A stretch of 64,000 nt of DNA from the NCBI GenBank assembly GCA_948099385.1, contig CANUEZ040000165.1, forward strand, positions 5,406,501 through 5,470,500. Direction: 5' to 3'. The stretch's first letter is position 1. Each line of letters begins with the position of its first letter. Below the pieces are notes generated by a model, which was not told the DNA's origin, ran no database searches, and saw only the letters and a list, made by a program, of their open reading frames with translations. Below are positions 56,013-64,000 of the stretch, one piece after another. Position numbers and translations under genes: made by a program. This DNA is from Fasciola hepatica (taxonomy: Eukaryota > Platyhelminthes > Trematoda > Plagiorchiida > Fasciolidae).

Positions 56013-58490
56013 CTGAGGAATAAAATGTGCCAAAAAAGACAGACGTGAAGACATGTGGCATATGAAGAACATATTACCGTCGTGGTCAATTATCGTACGT
56101 TCGAATTCGGATTATTTTTGTCTCGTCTACTTACGTTAGCACTTGATCTCTGTTTAATTTAGCCCTTTCTTTTTTCCTTGCAGTTTAATGACATCTCCAA
56201 ACAATTTTCCATGGCACAGCTGTAGTGGTCAGCAGAACTGAGTCTGTCTGGACTGAACGAATAGCCCTAGACGGGCATCCAGTCGAAGGAAGTGAAAAGT
56301 GGGTGAAAGCATAAATGATCCGAGACTTATCATACCGCAGTGGAGATTGCTGCGGCAATAAGAGGCGGCTTTTAAGTCGCTGATCACACCAACCAACCAA
56401 AAGCTACAGACAGGAGAAGTGACTATTTCGAAGACAGTCCATGGCAGACAAAACGGATCATACCAACGTAAAAGTGGGTCCAAGCAGAAATCTCCACAGA
56501 CAGCAAGATGACCCAAATTGACGAGACTTAAATAGGGGAAATCAGCCTGAAAAAGCAATAATGGTGTGCATAAGACTAAACTCAACTCTCACAGGCACGC
56601 AGTCAAGTAGGAACTGCAGTGCGTTAGTAGCAGAGGGATCGATCATTGTGCTGAGATGTGGACGTGAAAACAGACTATTTGGGATTTTAACGCTGCACGA
56701 ATACAAATGTATCTTCCACGTTCTACTTTTTCTCGGCAATATAAACGGCGGACAATCGAACAACGCGGAACTAAAAAATATACACAAAGACAGACCACTA
56801 AATGCTGGAGAGGTGATCCGTACTGAACTGGTCCATCATTCTTGGGAAGCGCCACCAAATACACGAAACCGTGAGATTCCTCCCGTAGGTAAAACGCTGA
56901 GCAGCAAAAGTGCATGTCGTATAGCGCGGTGAAACTAACCATAAGTCTGCTGAAATATGATTCGGGGCAAGCTAAATGCAGTCTGCTACCGTCGAATGTT
57001 GATTTCGGCCAAAATAACAACCAATTATTGCTTGTGTTTAGTATCTGTGTTCACTTCACATATAAGGTTTCACATGAATCATACCAATAAATGGCAATGC
57101 GATTAAACTCAGAGAAGAATCGGGGACGAGTTTGTGTATCGCAGTGTATCTATCGTACATCTATGATGCATGACTACAGGCAACATCGAATTAGAAACAT
57201 CTCATCTACGATACTGACTCGTTTCCTGTGAGTTACAGAAAGTCACGGGGAACTTGTAGTTAAATAGCATGTTTCTGCTCTGAAACGCTCACATTTTACG
57301 GAAAACGATCAATATTGTAATTTTGTAAAAGTTGCGCAGCGAATACTGAGGTGGAAAAATCCACAAATTGCCTTTCACAGCGTTTTTTGCATGAGTTCAT
57401 TGAAAGGAGTATACGCCCAAACACAAAGACCACTGCGCTATCAAGGATAACCTCTAAATATCACACCAGAGCTTGGCGAGAAAAACAAAATGAGCACCAC
57501 GGAAGACAGACGCGTCGGTAAACAGCGACCTCCACATTTTCAAATAAGAAAACCCGGACAGTTTCGTACAACACCGAAAATTATCTCCGACATTGCCCTT
57601 CAACGTGTCCTTCCGGCTTTATTGTATCGCTCGCACGGAATTTTTCCCGGCCTTTTGGAACAACACTTCGAAGCTCAATGGTGTCAAATATTTGCGTTAG
57701 TTGTAGCTCAGAGTTTTGGTTGCCATGATGTTCTGATCGTTGGGCTTGGCGGTTAGATCGCAAACTTTTCATCCCCAGTCGAGGTGACATCTTCGGTGCA
57801 TGTGCGCTGTTGGTAGTGATCTTCTGTATTTACAGGTTTGTCATTAGTTCTGACCTTGAGCCTCTTAGACGACCTTGTGCCCCAAGCTCGACGTCTGTTT
57901 TTCCGCTCGGCCTGGACCTCGGACAGTTGACGTTCCGTTTGAGAAGATTGACTTCTTATGCTTTGTACTGTTGCTTCCATCTTCGGTATTTGAATTCCCG
58001 GCGACTTATTTTCGGAGAAGTGAGTGTGAAAATTCCAGATTCAATAATACGGGCTGCATGATTTCAGTCCGTTGATTTCATCACCGGCTTTCTTAGTTAG
58101 TTGAACTGTCTGCTTCTCCAGCGACTGTGCGCGCGAACCAATTCAATGTCTATTGATCGGGATGTTTGGAGAGTACCAGGCTTCCATAAACTCCCTTAAG
58201 TGCCTCGTGGTTGCTTGATGCAGAATTTTAACCTCATCCAGATTGAAATTGTGTACTTCTTGATCATATATAGAAAACACGAATAGCGAACAAGCTCGTT
58301 TTCGGTAACGTCATCCTCGTGGCTAATACAATTACATTTATAGGTTAGAAATGCATAAATTATGAACAACGTTTACGTGCTAAAGTGTGATTCGATGGTC
58401 ATCAAAGTTGGTGTTGGGTAGGTAGGAAAGACAGGAGGGGAAATGTTGTTTCGTGGTTGGGAAAGGGACCAGTGAAACAATGAACATGGG
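56013..58490. other. Anoctamin intron, unassigned part
   Basis: The longest frames are 118-125 codons on the minus strand (56229-56585, 56643-57020), unrecognised. A minus-strand frame at 57753-57980 (Gln/Arg/Ser-rich, SSKRLKVRTND) could be the N-terminal part of another retroelement copy, but no RT motif follows. Confidence 0.4.
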
Positions 58491-58499
58491 TTTCGGGGA

Positions 58500-60043
58500 T
58501 TATTCATTTCCAGTTTCGACCAAAGGGTCAACGTGTGGGTCACACTGAGCTCCAGGGTCGGTCTCGGATTGCGGACAGGGTAGTTTGAGTGCCTTAACGA
58601 AACGCTTCTGAGAACAAAGCGATGGATTGAATAATCTGATACCCACAGCCTTTGCCGTTTCTAGATATTGTTTAAGGGCGGCTTTCGGCGCGTTCGTAGG
58701 GACTCTGTGGACTATTTTGAACGCGTTGTCGTTTACGTGATGTCCAGTGTCCGCAAGGTGCGCCACGATTGCACTGGTGATGGATTTTTCTGTTTTCCGT
58801 CGACAGCCAAGTTGGTTTGTGCTCTTTGATCCTTTGTGATAGTTGCCGTGTCATTCTACCTTTATAGTTTGCCGAACATGAGCAAACAAACGAATAGGTT
58901 AGCATGGATGAGGTAGGGACAGGTAACTTGTCTTTTAGGTTCGTCGAGATCACTGGTCGACTGGTGAAGTGGGCACGTAGTGTGGCGGCAGGAAAGATGC
59001 GAGCGATTGCTTTTTCCAAGCGTCTTATTAGTAACTCGCTTTTGTTATCTCCTTTGAAAGGGAGTTGAATGTATAAATCTTTCTTCTTCATGATCACTAA
59101 CGCTTGTCTCGTTGCCCTTTCTGCTGTGTTCAGTTGAATGAAGCACTCAGGGTATCCGTTATCCAATAGCGTTTGCTTCAAAATGTCCAATTCTCCACCC
59201 ATCGTCTCATTCGAGCAAATCATTCGCACACGGGTTGCGAGTGAGCGAACAAGGTTACGTCTACGTCCGACAGGTACAAAGCTGGCGAAATTGGTGTACT
59301 GGCCTACCCACGATGGTTTGCGATATACGCGACGAAGCAGTTTGCCATCGCCACCTCTTAAAAGAAGCACATCTAAAAAGTGGAACGTGTTCCTTTCTTC
59401 TACTTCCGACGTAAAGTCAACCGCATTATGTGCCTGGTTGAACTCCTCCACTAATGACTCCAGCCGTGTATGACTGTCAGTTACGACAAAAATATCATCT
59501 ACGTATCGACAGTAGATGGGTAGGCTTTCTATCGTATCGCTAAGTTTCCCGTTTTCTAGCTTAGCCATGAATATATCAGCGAGTAAGGGGCCTAGAGGTG
59601 ACCCCATAGCTACTCCATCGGTCTGACGGTATAATTATCCGTTGAAAGTAAACTGGACATTGAAAATGCATCGTCACAGTAGTTCCTTCAGATTGGTTAC
59701 TGGAATACCGATATTGACGTCGTTTTCTACGATGAAATCGCACAAGTAATTGATCATTTCCAGAAGCGGCACATTGGTGAACAAAGATGTTACATCCAAA
59801 GAGGCCATCGTTAGTTCTCCAGCATGTCGCTCGCTCATCAGTTCTATGAATTGAAAGGTGTCTTTTAGGCTGTAGCGGGCAATCTTTCGGCGAACCGGTT
59901 CAAGTGCATCTACAAGCCATCGGGCAACTGAGTGATAGGGGATGCACTCATGTCGAGTACCGGTCTCAATGGTATTCCTGATTAGTACACCTTTGGTAGC
60001 CCGCAAAGTCGAGGAATAGTGGTACCAGTTGGTCTTAGCTGTT
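58500..60043 (-). pseudogene. Degenerate Penelope-like element, second family (PLE3)
   Basis: In order on the minus strand: EQLRPTGTTIPRLCGLPKV (family form YGLPKVHK), YHSVARWLVDALEPVRRKIA, motif A MASLDVTSLFTNVPL, motif B MGSPLGPLLADIFMAKLE (59607 leftwards), catalytic CRYVDDIFVV, NTFHFLDVLL, and a GIY-YIG region altered to VCSCSANYKGRMTRQL. The C-terminal block VAHLADTGHHVNDNAFKIVH (about 58710-58768) is in another frame. The order matches the intact element at 35-37.7 kb, but residues differ widely, so it is a separate family. Frameshifts, stops and the YIG-to-YKG change indicate a dead copy. It lies in an intron of the anoctamin gene, on the same strand. Confidence 0.88.
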
Positions 60044-60100
60044 CACTCAGTTGCCCGACGGCTTGTAGATGCCTTGAACCGGTCCGCCGAAAGATTGCCC
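60044..60100 (+). mobile_element. Inverted PLE3 segment at the 5' junction
   Basis: On the plus strand this reads HSVARRLVDALNRSAERLP, the reverse-orientation counterpart of YHSVARWLVDALEPVRRKIA encoded on the minus strand at about 59877-59934. The two differ at several bases. The junction shares CACTCAG / CTGAGTG with the adjoining minus-strand element, giving 7 bp of microhomology. Confidence 0.75.
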
Positions 60101-60440
60101 CACGTCCAGAAATGCCATTTCTCTATTCTTCTCCGATTCCATAGTGAATTTGATGTCTTTGAACATGTTACTGATTGTTTTGTGTGTGATTTTGATACTC
60201 CAGCGTTCGATGATGGCGAAAGAATCATCCACATGTCTGACCCAAAGCTTCGGCCGAATAGTTGGTAGTACATTGTTTTCCAGGGCCTGTATTACAGCTT
60301 CAGCGAGAAATTCGGATTTAGGTAAACCCATCAGTGTTTCTTTGATTTGTTCGTACCCACTACCGTTATGTAACTGAACCGCTGTCCAGTGAATGACTGA
60401 CTCGTAGAACACGAACCCGAAACCCAAATCGAATAAGGCG
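60101..60440 (-). pseudogene. Third PLE family, palm fragment (PLE2)
   Basis: The minus strand encodes NGSGYEQIKETLMGLPKSEF (motif B region; family form YEQIKGTPMGSPxSG), then LAEAVIQALENNVLPTIRPK, the catalytic WVRHVDDSFAII and MAFLDV, where it is cut off by the inverted PLE3 segment. The FLAEAV and RHVDD wording differs from both other PLEs here, so this is a third lineage. Confidence 0.8.
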
Positions 60441-61009
60441 AGTCGGTGAACTACGTGTACTTCAGAGAACAATCATTACAATTACAAGCAACAAACCTTA
60501 ATTTGTGGGGCAATCCAACCACAAGGATCCGGGAATAGACTTCAAATCGTCTAAAGGGTCTGTCGGGAGACGTGTGTCGAGCAATACGGGACCGAGTCAT
60601 CTGAAAAGGGTGAAATCCATCTTTTATAGGGAGAACAACTGACTAATCAGGGAAAGAGTGGGAAGCATACATGGGACAGAGGGACAGATATGATCATGAA
60701 ATTAGATCAGACAAGGACCAAGGGAATCGCACACACGATTGACCCAGGTACAAAGGTCACCCGTGCGGTGCGAGTGAGAAAGCGAACAAGGAAAGGAGAC
60801 AAGCATAACACAATGTCGGGCACACATGGCGCACAAAACTTGAAGGTCGTAGGCCTCTGGACTGACCGTAATGGGAAGTTGGTCTACTGTAAAGTACACT
60901 CATAGAAAGACGGCAAGAGAACCGAGGCAAGGTAACCGGGTTCAACATGTGAAAAGAAAGGGAAGACGTGTAGGTTGAATTGGTTGGGAAGGACCGGGTA
61001 ACAAGCTGG
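60441..61009. other. About 600 bp interrupting PLE2
   Basis: This stretch separates the motif B region of PLE2 from its more N-terminal part. It has no RT similarity. Frames of 65-86 codons on both strands are not recognised. Possible splice-like borders exist (AACG|GTAATT on the 5' side and ACTGGACAG on the 3' side). The two PLE2 parts overlap slightly in the alignment around NG, which favours an insertion, or two separate fragments, over a neat intron. Confidence 0.5.
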
Positions 61010-61600
61010 TTAGTCACGTGAGTGAGAAAAGGAAACTGAATTACCGTTACAGCTATATTTGAAATAGGTATGTAGGCACATATCCAGTAGTTCGTTAACT
61101 GTTTGTACTTTTAGTGCCTTGTCCGGGTAGTGATCTTGTAGGAGTGTTCTGGTTACGTTCTTTGCCAGGTCCAAATCAATCGAAGTAAAAAAGTGAGGCG
61201 ACATCAAACAAAATCATGGAGTCATATCTTTCTACGGTTACGTTTTTAGTTTTTCTAAAAACGGCTGAGCGTTGGTCACAGAGTGATTTGATCTGCATAT
61301 CAGTGGTTTCAAACGTCTTCATAGTTCTCTAGCCAAGTTATACACTGGAGTTCCAATCAGGGGAACGATGAGCCTGAGTGGAATACCTTATTTGTGTACC
61401 TTCGGTAAACCGTAGAATTGTGCGGTGTTTGAGGTTTCAGCTTTCATCCCCCAGCATTCCTCTTTGGTAATTCTTTGAATGTCCTGTAACTTCGTCAGGG
61501 TTTTGCTGATTTCCTTTTCGAGTTTTTCGGTTAGATCAGCATCGACTAAATGGTAGGTTGTGGTGTCATTCTTCCTTTCTCAGCCATTATCACTCAAACC
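61010..61600 (-). pseudogene. Third PLE family, N-terminal RT fragment (PLE2)
   Basis: On the minus strand, with frameshifts: DTTTYHLVDADLTEKLEKEI, AQFYGLPKVHK followed by a stop, LRLIVPLIGTPVYNLARE, then FFTSIDLDLAKNVTRTLLQD and TVNELLDMCLHTYFKYSCNG. This is the usual order of the RT N-terminal block, the LPKVHK-RPI block and motif A (here SID in place of SLD). It belongs upstream of 60101-60440. Confidence 0.8.
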
Positions 61601-63292
61601 AACCTCATTGTAATACTACGTTAGTGGGTCGCCAAAACGTTACACTCGACTGGCTACAGTTTTCCAACCAGATCGGTCAAACAAGTCACCCATATTGATC
61701 CGAGCATTAAGGTAGTCCATCGGCTGTCACCCAAGACGTGAAACTACTTCGAGTTTAAGAATCGGAAGTCAGAGCAGGATCATGAACTGAAAATGACCAA
61801 TCAACCCTAGGGTGTACATTAGGGAGATGGGTTCAGAACCGAAGGCAACGCAAACCCCTAAGGCTAAAAGCTCTACCGACTTCATAGTGAAATTGCGAAT
61901 AAGACTAATTGAAAATCGTTTCTGTGTAAGCAACAGTCTACAAAGGTCTCATGTGAAAATGGAGCAAGAATTTGATGAAGTTTCGAAATCCAGATTGGCA
62001 CTCTTATTTTGTTGCAGTGCTCCTGGTAAAAAAATGCCCTCGGTTACTGCTGAACGTCCATACCACAAACCACGGAAGAAGTCTCTACGAGCACGAAACT
62101 TCATTTAACTGAAATACGCCATGTAAATATCTACAGTGTTCACAATCGTAAGCAGAATGAGAGAGAAATTCGAAGCGACGAGATCTGCTTAGAATCAAAA
62201 AATTTAGGACACGCCGAAAGACACGAAATTCCACGCTGGAAGTTCCCCCTGTTTTAGTAACAAAACCCAACGCTAGCGTGTGTCACGGTTGACGGGGTTG
62301 GTCGTTTATATTTGAGAAATGATATCATCCTGCAGTTCTCATCTCACAAGCATTACTGCAGAACGCATCTTCCGTTCACTTTCTCACTTTTTTCAATTCG
62401 AAATTCCGCGTCGATTTCGCAGCACATAATTTGGTAGACGAGGAAAAACTCACCGGATAACAAAACATCAGCTTTTGACTTGAACTGTTTTTGAGCGTGC
62501 ATAAACTAGTTGTGCCACGTTGCGATGTTTGAAAAATGTAGACTTCTCGCGATCACAAACTGCGACTGATGAAATTAAGAATTTACAGTCATTGATAAAC
62601 TGGATGCACCTAACAACGAGACGGGGAGAAACAAAGCTACTCGCCGAAGATCCACTTTGCCCACTAGTAACCTGCCACTCAGTCACGAGCTCCTTCCGGT
62701 AAATCCACTGTGCATGTGTCACAATAAATAACGGGTAAAATTAGAAAAACGAAGGCGAAATCTTGACTTAAATTTCCATGTGACCAGTAATAGTCTCAAG
62801 CCAATCGGAAATACCCAAAAAGAACTAACAAATCAGTAAAACATCAAAATCGTTCGGATTTTCAACTTTAAGTTCGGTCAGAAATTTGCTACTTAAAAGA
62901 TACTGATAGTGAGAAAACACCTAAACTTTTAAAAGCAGCACTTTTCTATTTGTTGGGCAGGTGCAACGTTTTAAAGACCTGAATACATACAAAAACGAGT
63001 CTGATATTTTATAAATTGGATTATTCCCCCTACTTCCCAGCTGGTAGATTTGATCCCGAAAGTTGCGTCTGGTCTTTCAGGTAGGAGCCACGAAAAACAC
63101 TCCTTGGTTGGAGAGACAGCACTCATTATTGGATGAGCGACTGCTGAAATCAAAATTGCCATAAACCCAATGAATTACTATTAGGTGGACGAACAACCGG
63201 AGAAAATCGAAGGGTGCTCTCTATAGTTCTTTTTACATGATCTTCATGTAAACTAAATGCAAAACATATAAGATCAGGCATGCATCACTCAC
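61601..63292. other. Anoctamin intron, unassigned part
   Basis: A 98-codon plus-strand Lys/Arg/Ser-rich frame (61812-62108) and shorter frames are present; none is recognised. No splice-supported exon was seen. Confidence 0.4.
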
Positions 63293-63445
63293 CAATCGTT
63301 TTGACACGTTCAATCACCGGGCGTCGATACTGACATACAAACTTTTTCGCATCACCGCGAATTTCAAGGATGTTATTCAACAAACCAAAAAATGGGGCCA
63401 ACGGGAAAGCCGGCACGAACATGGTGATGAAACCGTATTGAATCA
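63293..63445 (-). CDS. Anoctamin exon: helix plus DAKKF / RRP segment
   Basis: 153 bp, phase 1 to phase 1, between an acceptor (TCTCTCTTTTGCAG) and a donor (ATTG|GTGAGTGATG). It encodes [20 protein letters not shown] followed by [20 protein letters not shown] and [11 protein letters not shown]. These are the highly conserved anoctamin blocks: FGFxTxFxxxFPLAPxxALLNN, the EIRxDAKKF segment that carries an acidic residue of the calcium site region, and RRPxxxRxxxIG. All signature positions are kept, so the gene looks functional here. The 5' exons lie beyond the window's right end. Confidence 0.96.
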
Positions 63446-64000
63446 CTGCAAAAGAGAGAGATAGGGAAATGGTGGAGAACATGGTGAAAATAGGATGAAA
63501 GAAATTAAGCCACATTAGTGGAGTCAAAATTACTGCCATTCACTTCTTTCACCTAGTTGGACGGGCAATTACACGACATATGAATCTCATAGCAGACGGT
63601 TCATTGTGGCTGACACATCAACATGGGCAGACTCTATTCCTCGGAGGAGGGAATAATCAGGACTTCGGTACCGATCTGACGCTCACGCAAACACAACTGG
63701 TTGGTGCAAGTGAGTATATTCATTTTTATTTCATTATGTAGTTCCTTTTTACCACATAATAACTGGAATATTGTAAAGAGGGGTTCGCAGCCAATCAGAG
63801 GCTTTCGATTGGATAAAGTGACTAGCAACGGAAGCGGTAGCGGGATTCGAATTCGGGACACGAGGGTCAAAGTCGGCTATGATGACCATCATGAACATAT
63901 AGCCTCAACTGTCTTCATCAAGTATGTTACGTGCTTGAATATCTACACTGGTAACATCTTAGACACAGGTCTTTTCATATTTCGGGTTTTGCAACAAGTA
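63446..64000. other. Anoctamin intron with a reverse-strand SINE (family E)
   Basis: At 63785-63885, read on the minus strand, GTCATCATAGCCGACTTTGA is followed by a box-B-like GAATTCGAATCCCGCTACC and AAAGCCTCTGATTGG. The SINE at 44640-44775 has the same order, including an AAAGCCTCTGATCG block. No further anoctamin exon was recognised before the window edge. Confidence 0.55.

Noticed and set aside
57490..57980. Possible PLE or LINE N-terminal domain on either strand
   Set aside because: There are basic, Ser/Gln-rich frames, but no RT or endonuclease motif and no matching second copy in the window.
1..64000. CRISPR arrays, bacterial operons, ribosome-binding sites, rRNA genes
   Set aside because: There are no regularly spaced short repeats, no bacterial gene organisation and no rRNA-like sequence; the window is eukaryotic.

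Overview
The window looks like animal nuclear DNA, most probably from a flatworm and plausibly a digenean fluke with a large genome. It has no bacterial-style gene packing. Long open frames are almost all parts of retroelements, and host exons are short and tens of kilobases apart. Penelope-like elements (PLEs), CR1/RTE-type LINEs and tRNA-derived SINEs fill much of the rest. One SINE family carries hammerhead-ribozyme cores, a combination known from schistosomes. The organism call is inference from these traits, not from a diagnostic gene.

Layout. From 1 to about 20 kb there is mostly unassigned sequence with scattered SINEs: a hammerhead SINE at 13.6 kb, its reverse-strand relative at 19.4 kb, and a dispersed repeat at 17.0 kb. 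A candidate host exon lies at 20.2-20.4 kb (minus). From 21.9 to 32 kb there are two related degenerate LINE copies (21.9 and 29.2 kb), a third hammerhead SINE whose head is inverted (25.9 kb), a PLE fragment bracketed by inverted copies of its own 3' end and by (TA)n tracts (27.1-28.4 kb), and a third, different LINE remnant (31.5 kb).

From 33.0 to 38.3 kb lies the most striking structure. Two 998-bp inverted arms, themselves degenerate LINE 3' ends, flank a 714-bp spacer. The second arm is split by a 2571-bp PLE with an unbroken reverse transcriptase/GIY-YIG reading frame and a 10-bp target-site duplication. The first arm preserves the empty site. At 41.0-41.3 kb a 277-bp insertion, most of it a perfect 210-bp palindrome, sits inside a tRNA-like SINE with a 13-bp target duplication.

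From about 44 kb to the right end the minus strand carries exons of one host gene, an anoctamin (TMEM16 membrane protein). Exons at 63293-63445, 55960-56012, 48025-48130 and 46760-47068 are supported, with a possible last coding exon at 43996-44049. The exon(s) for the extracellular loop between 55960 and 48130 were not found. The introns are kilobases long, and the first holds two degenerate PLEs of other families (58.5-61.6 kb).

The SINE, LINE and palindrome copies were compared by eye within the window; family names beyond that are by recognised motifs only.
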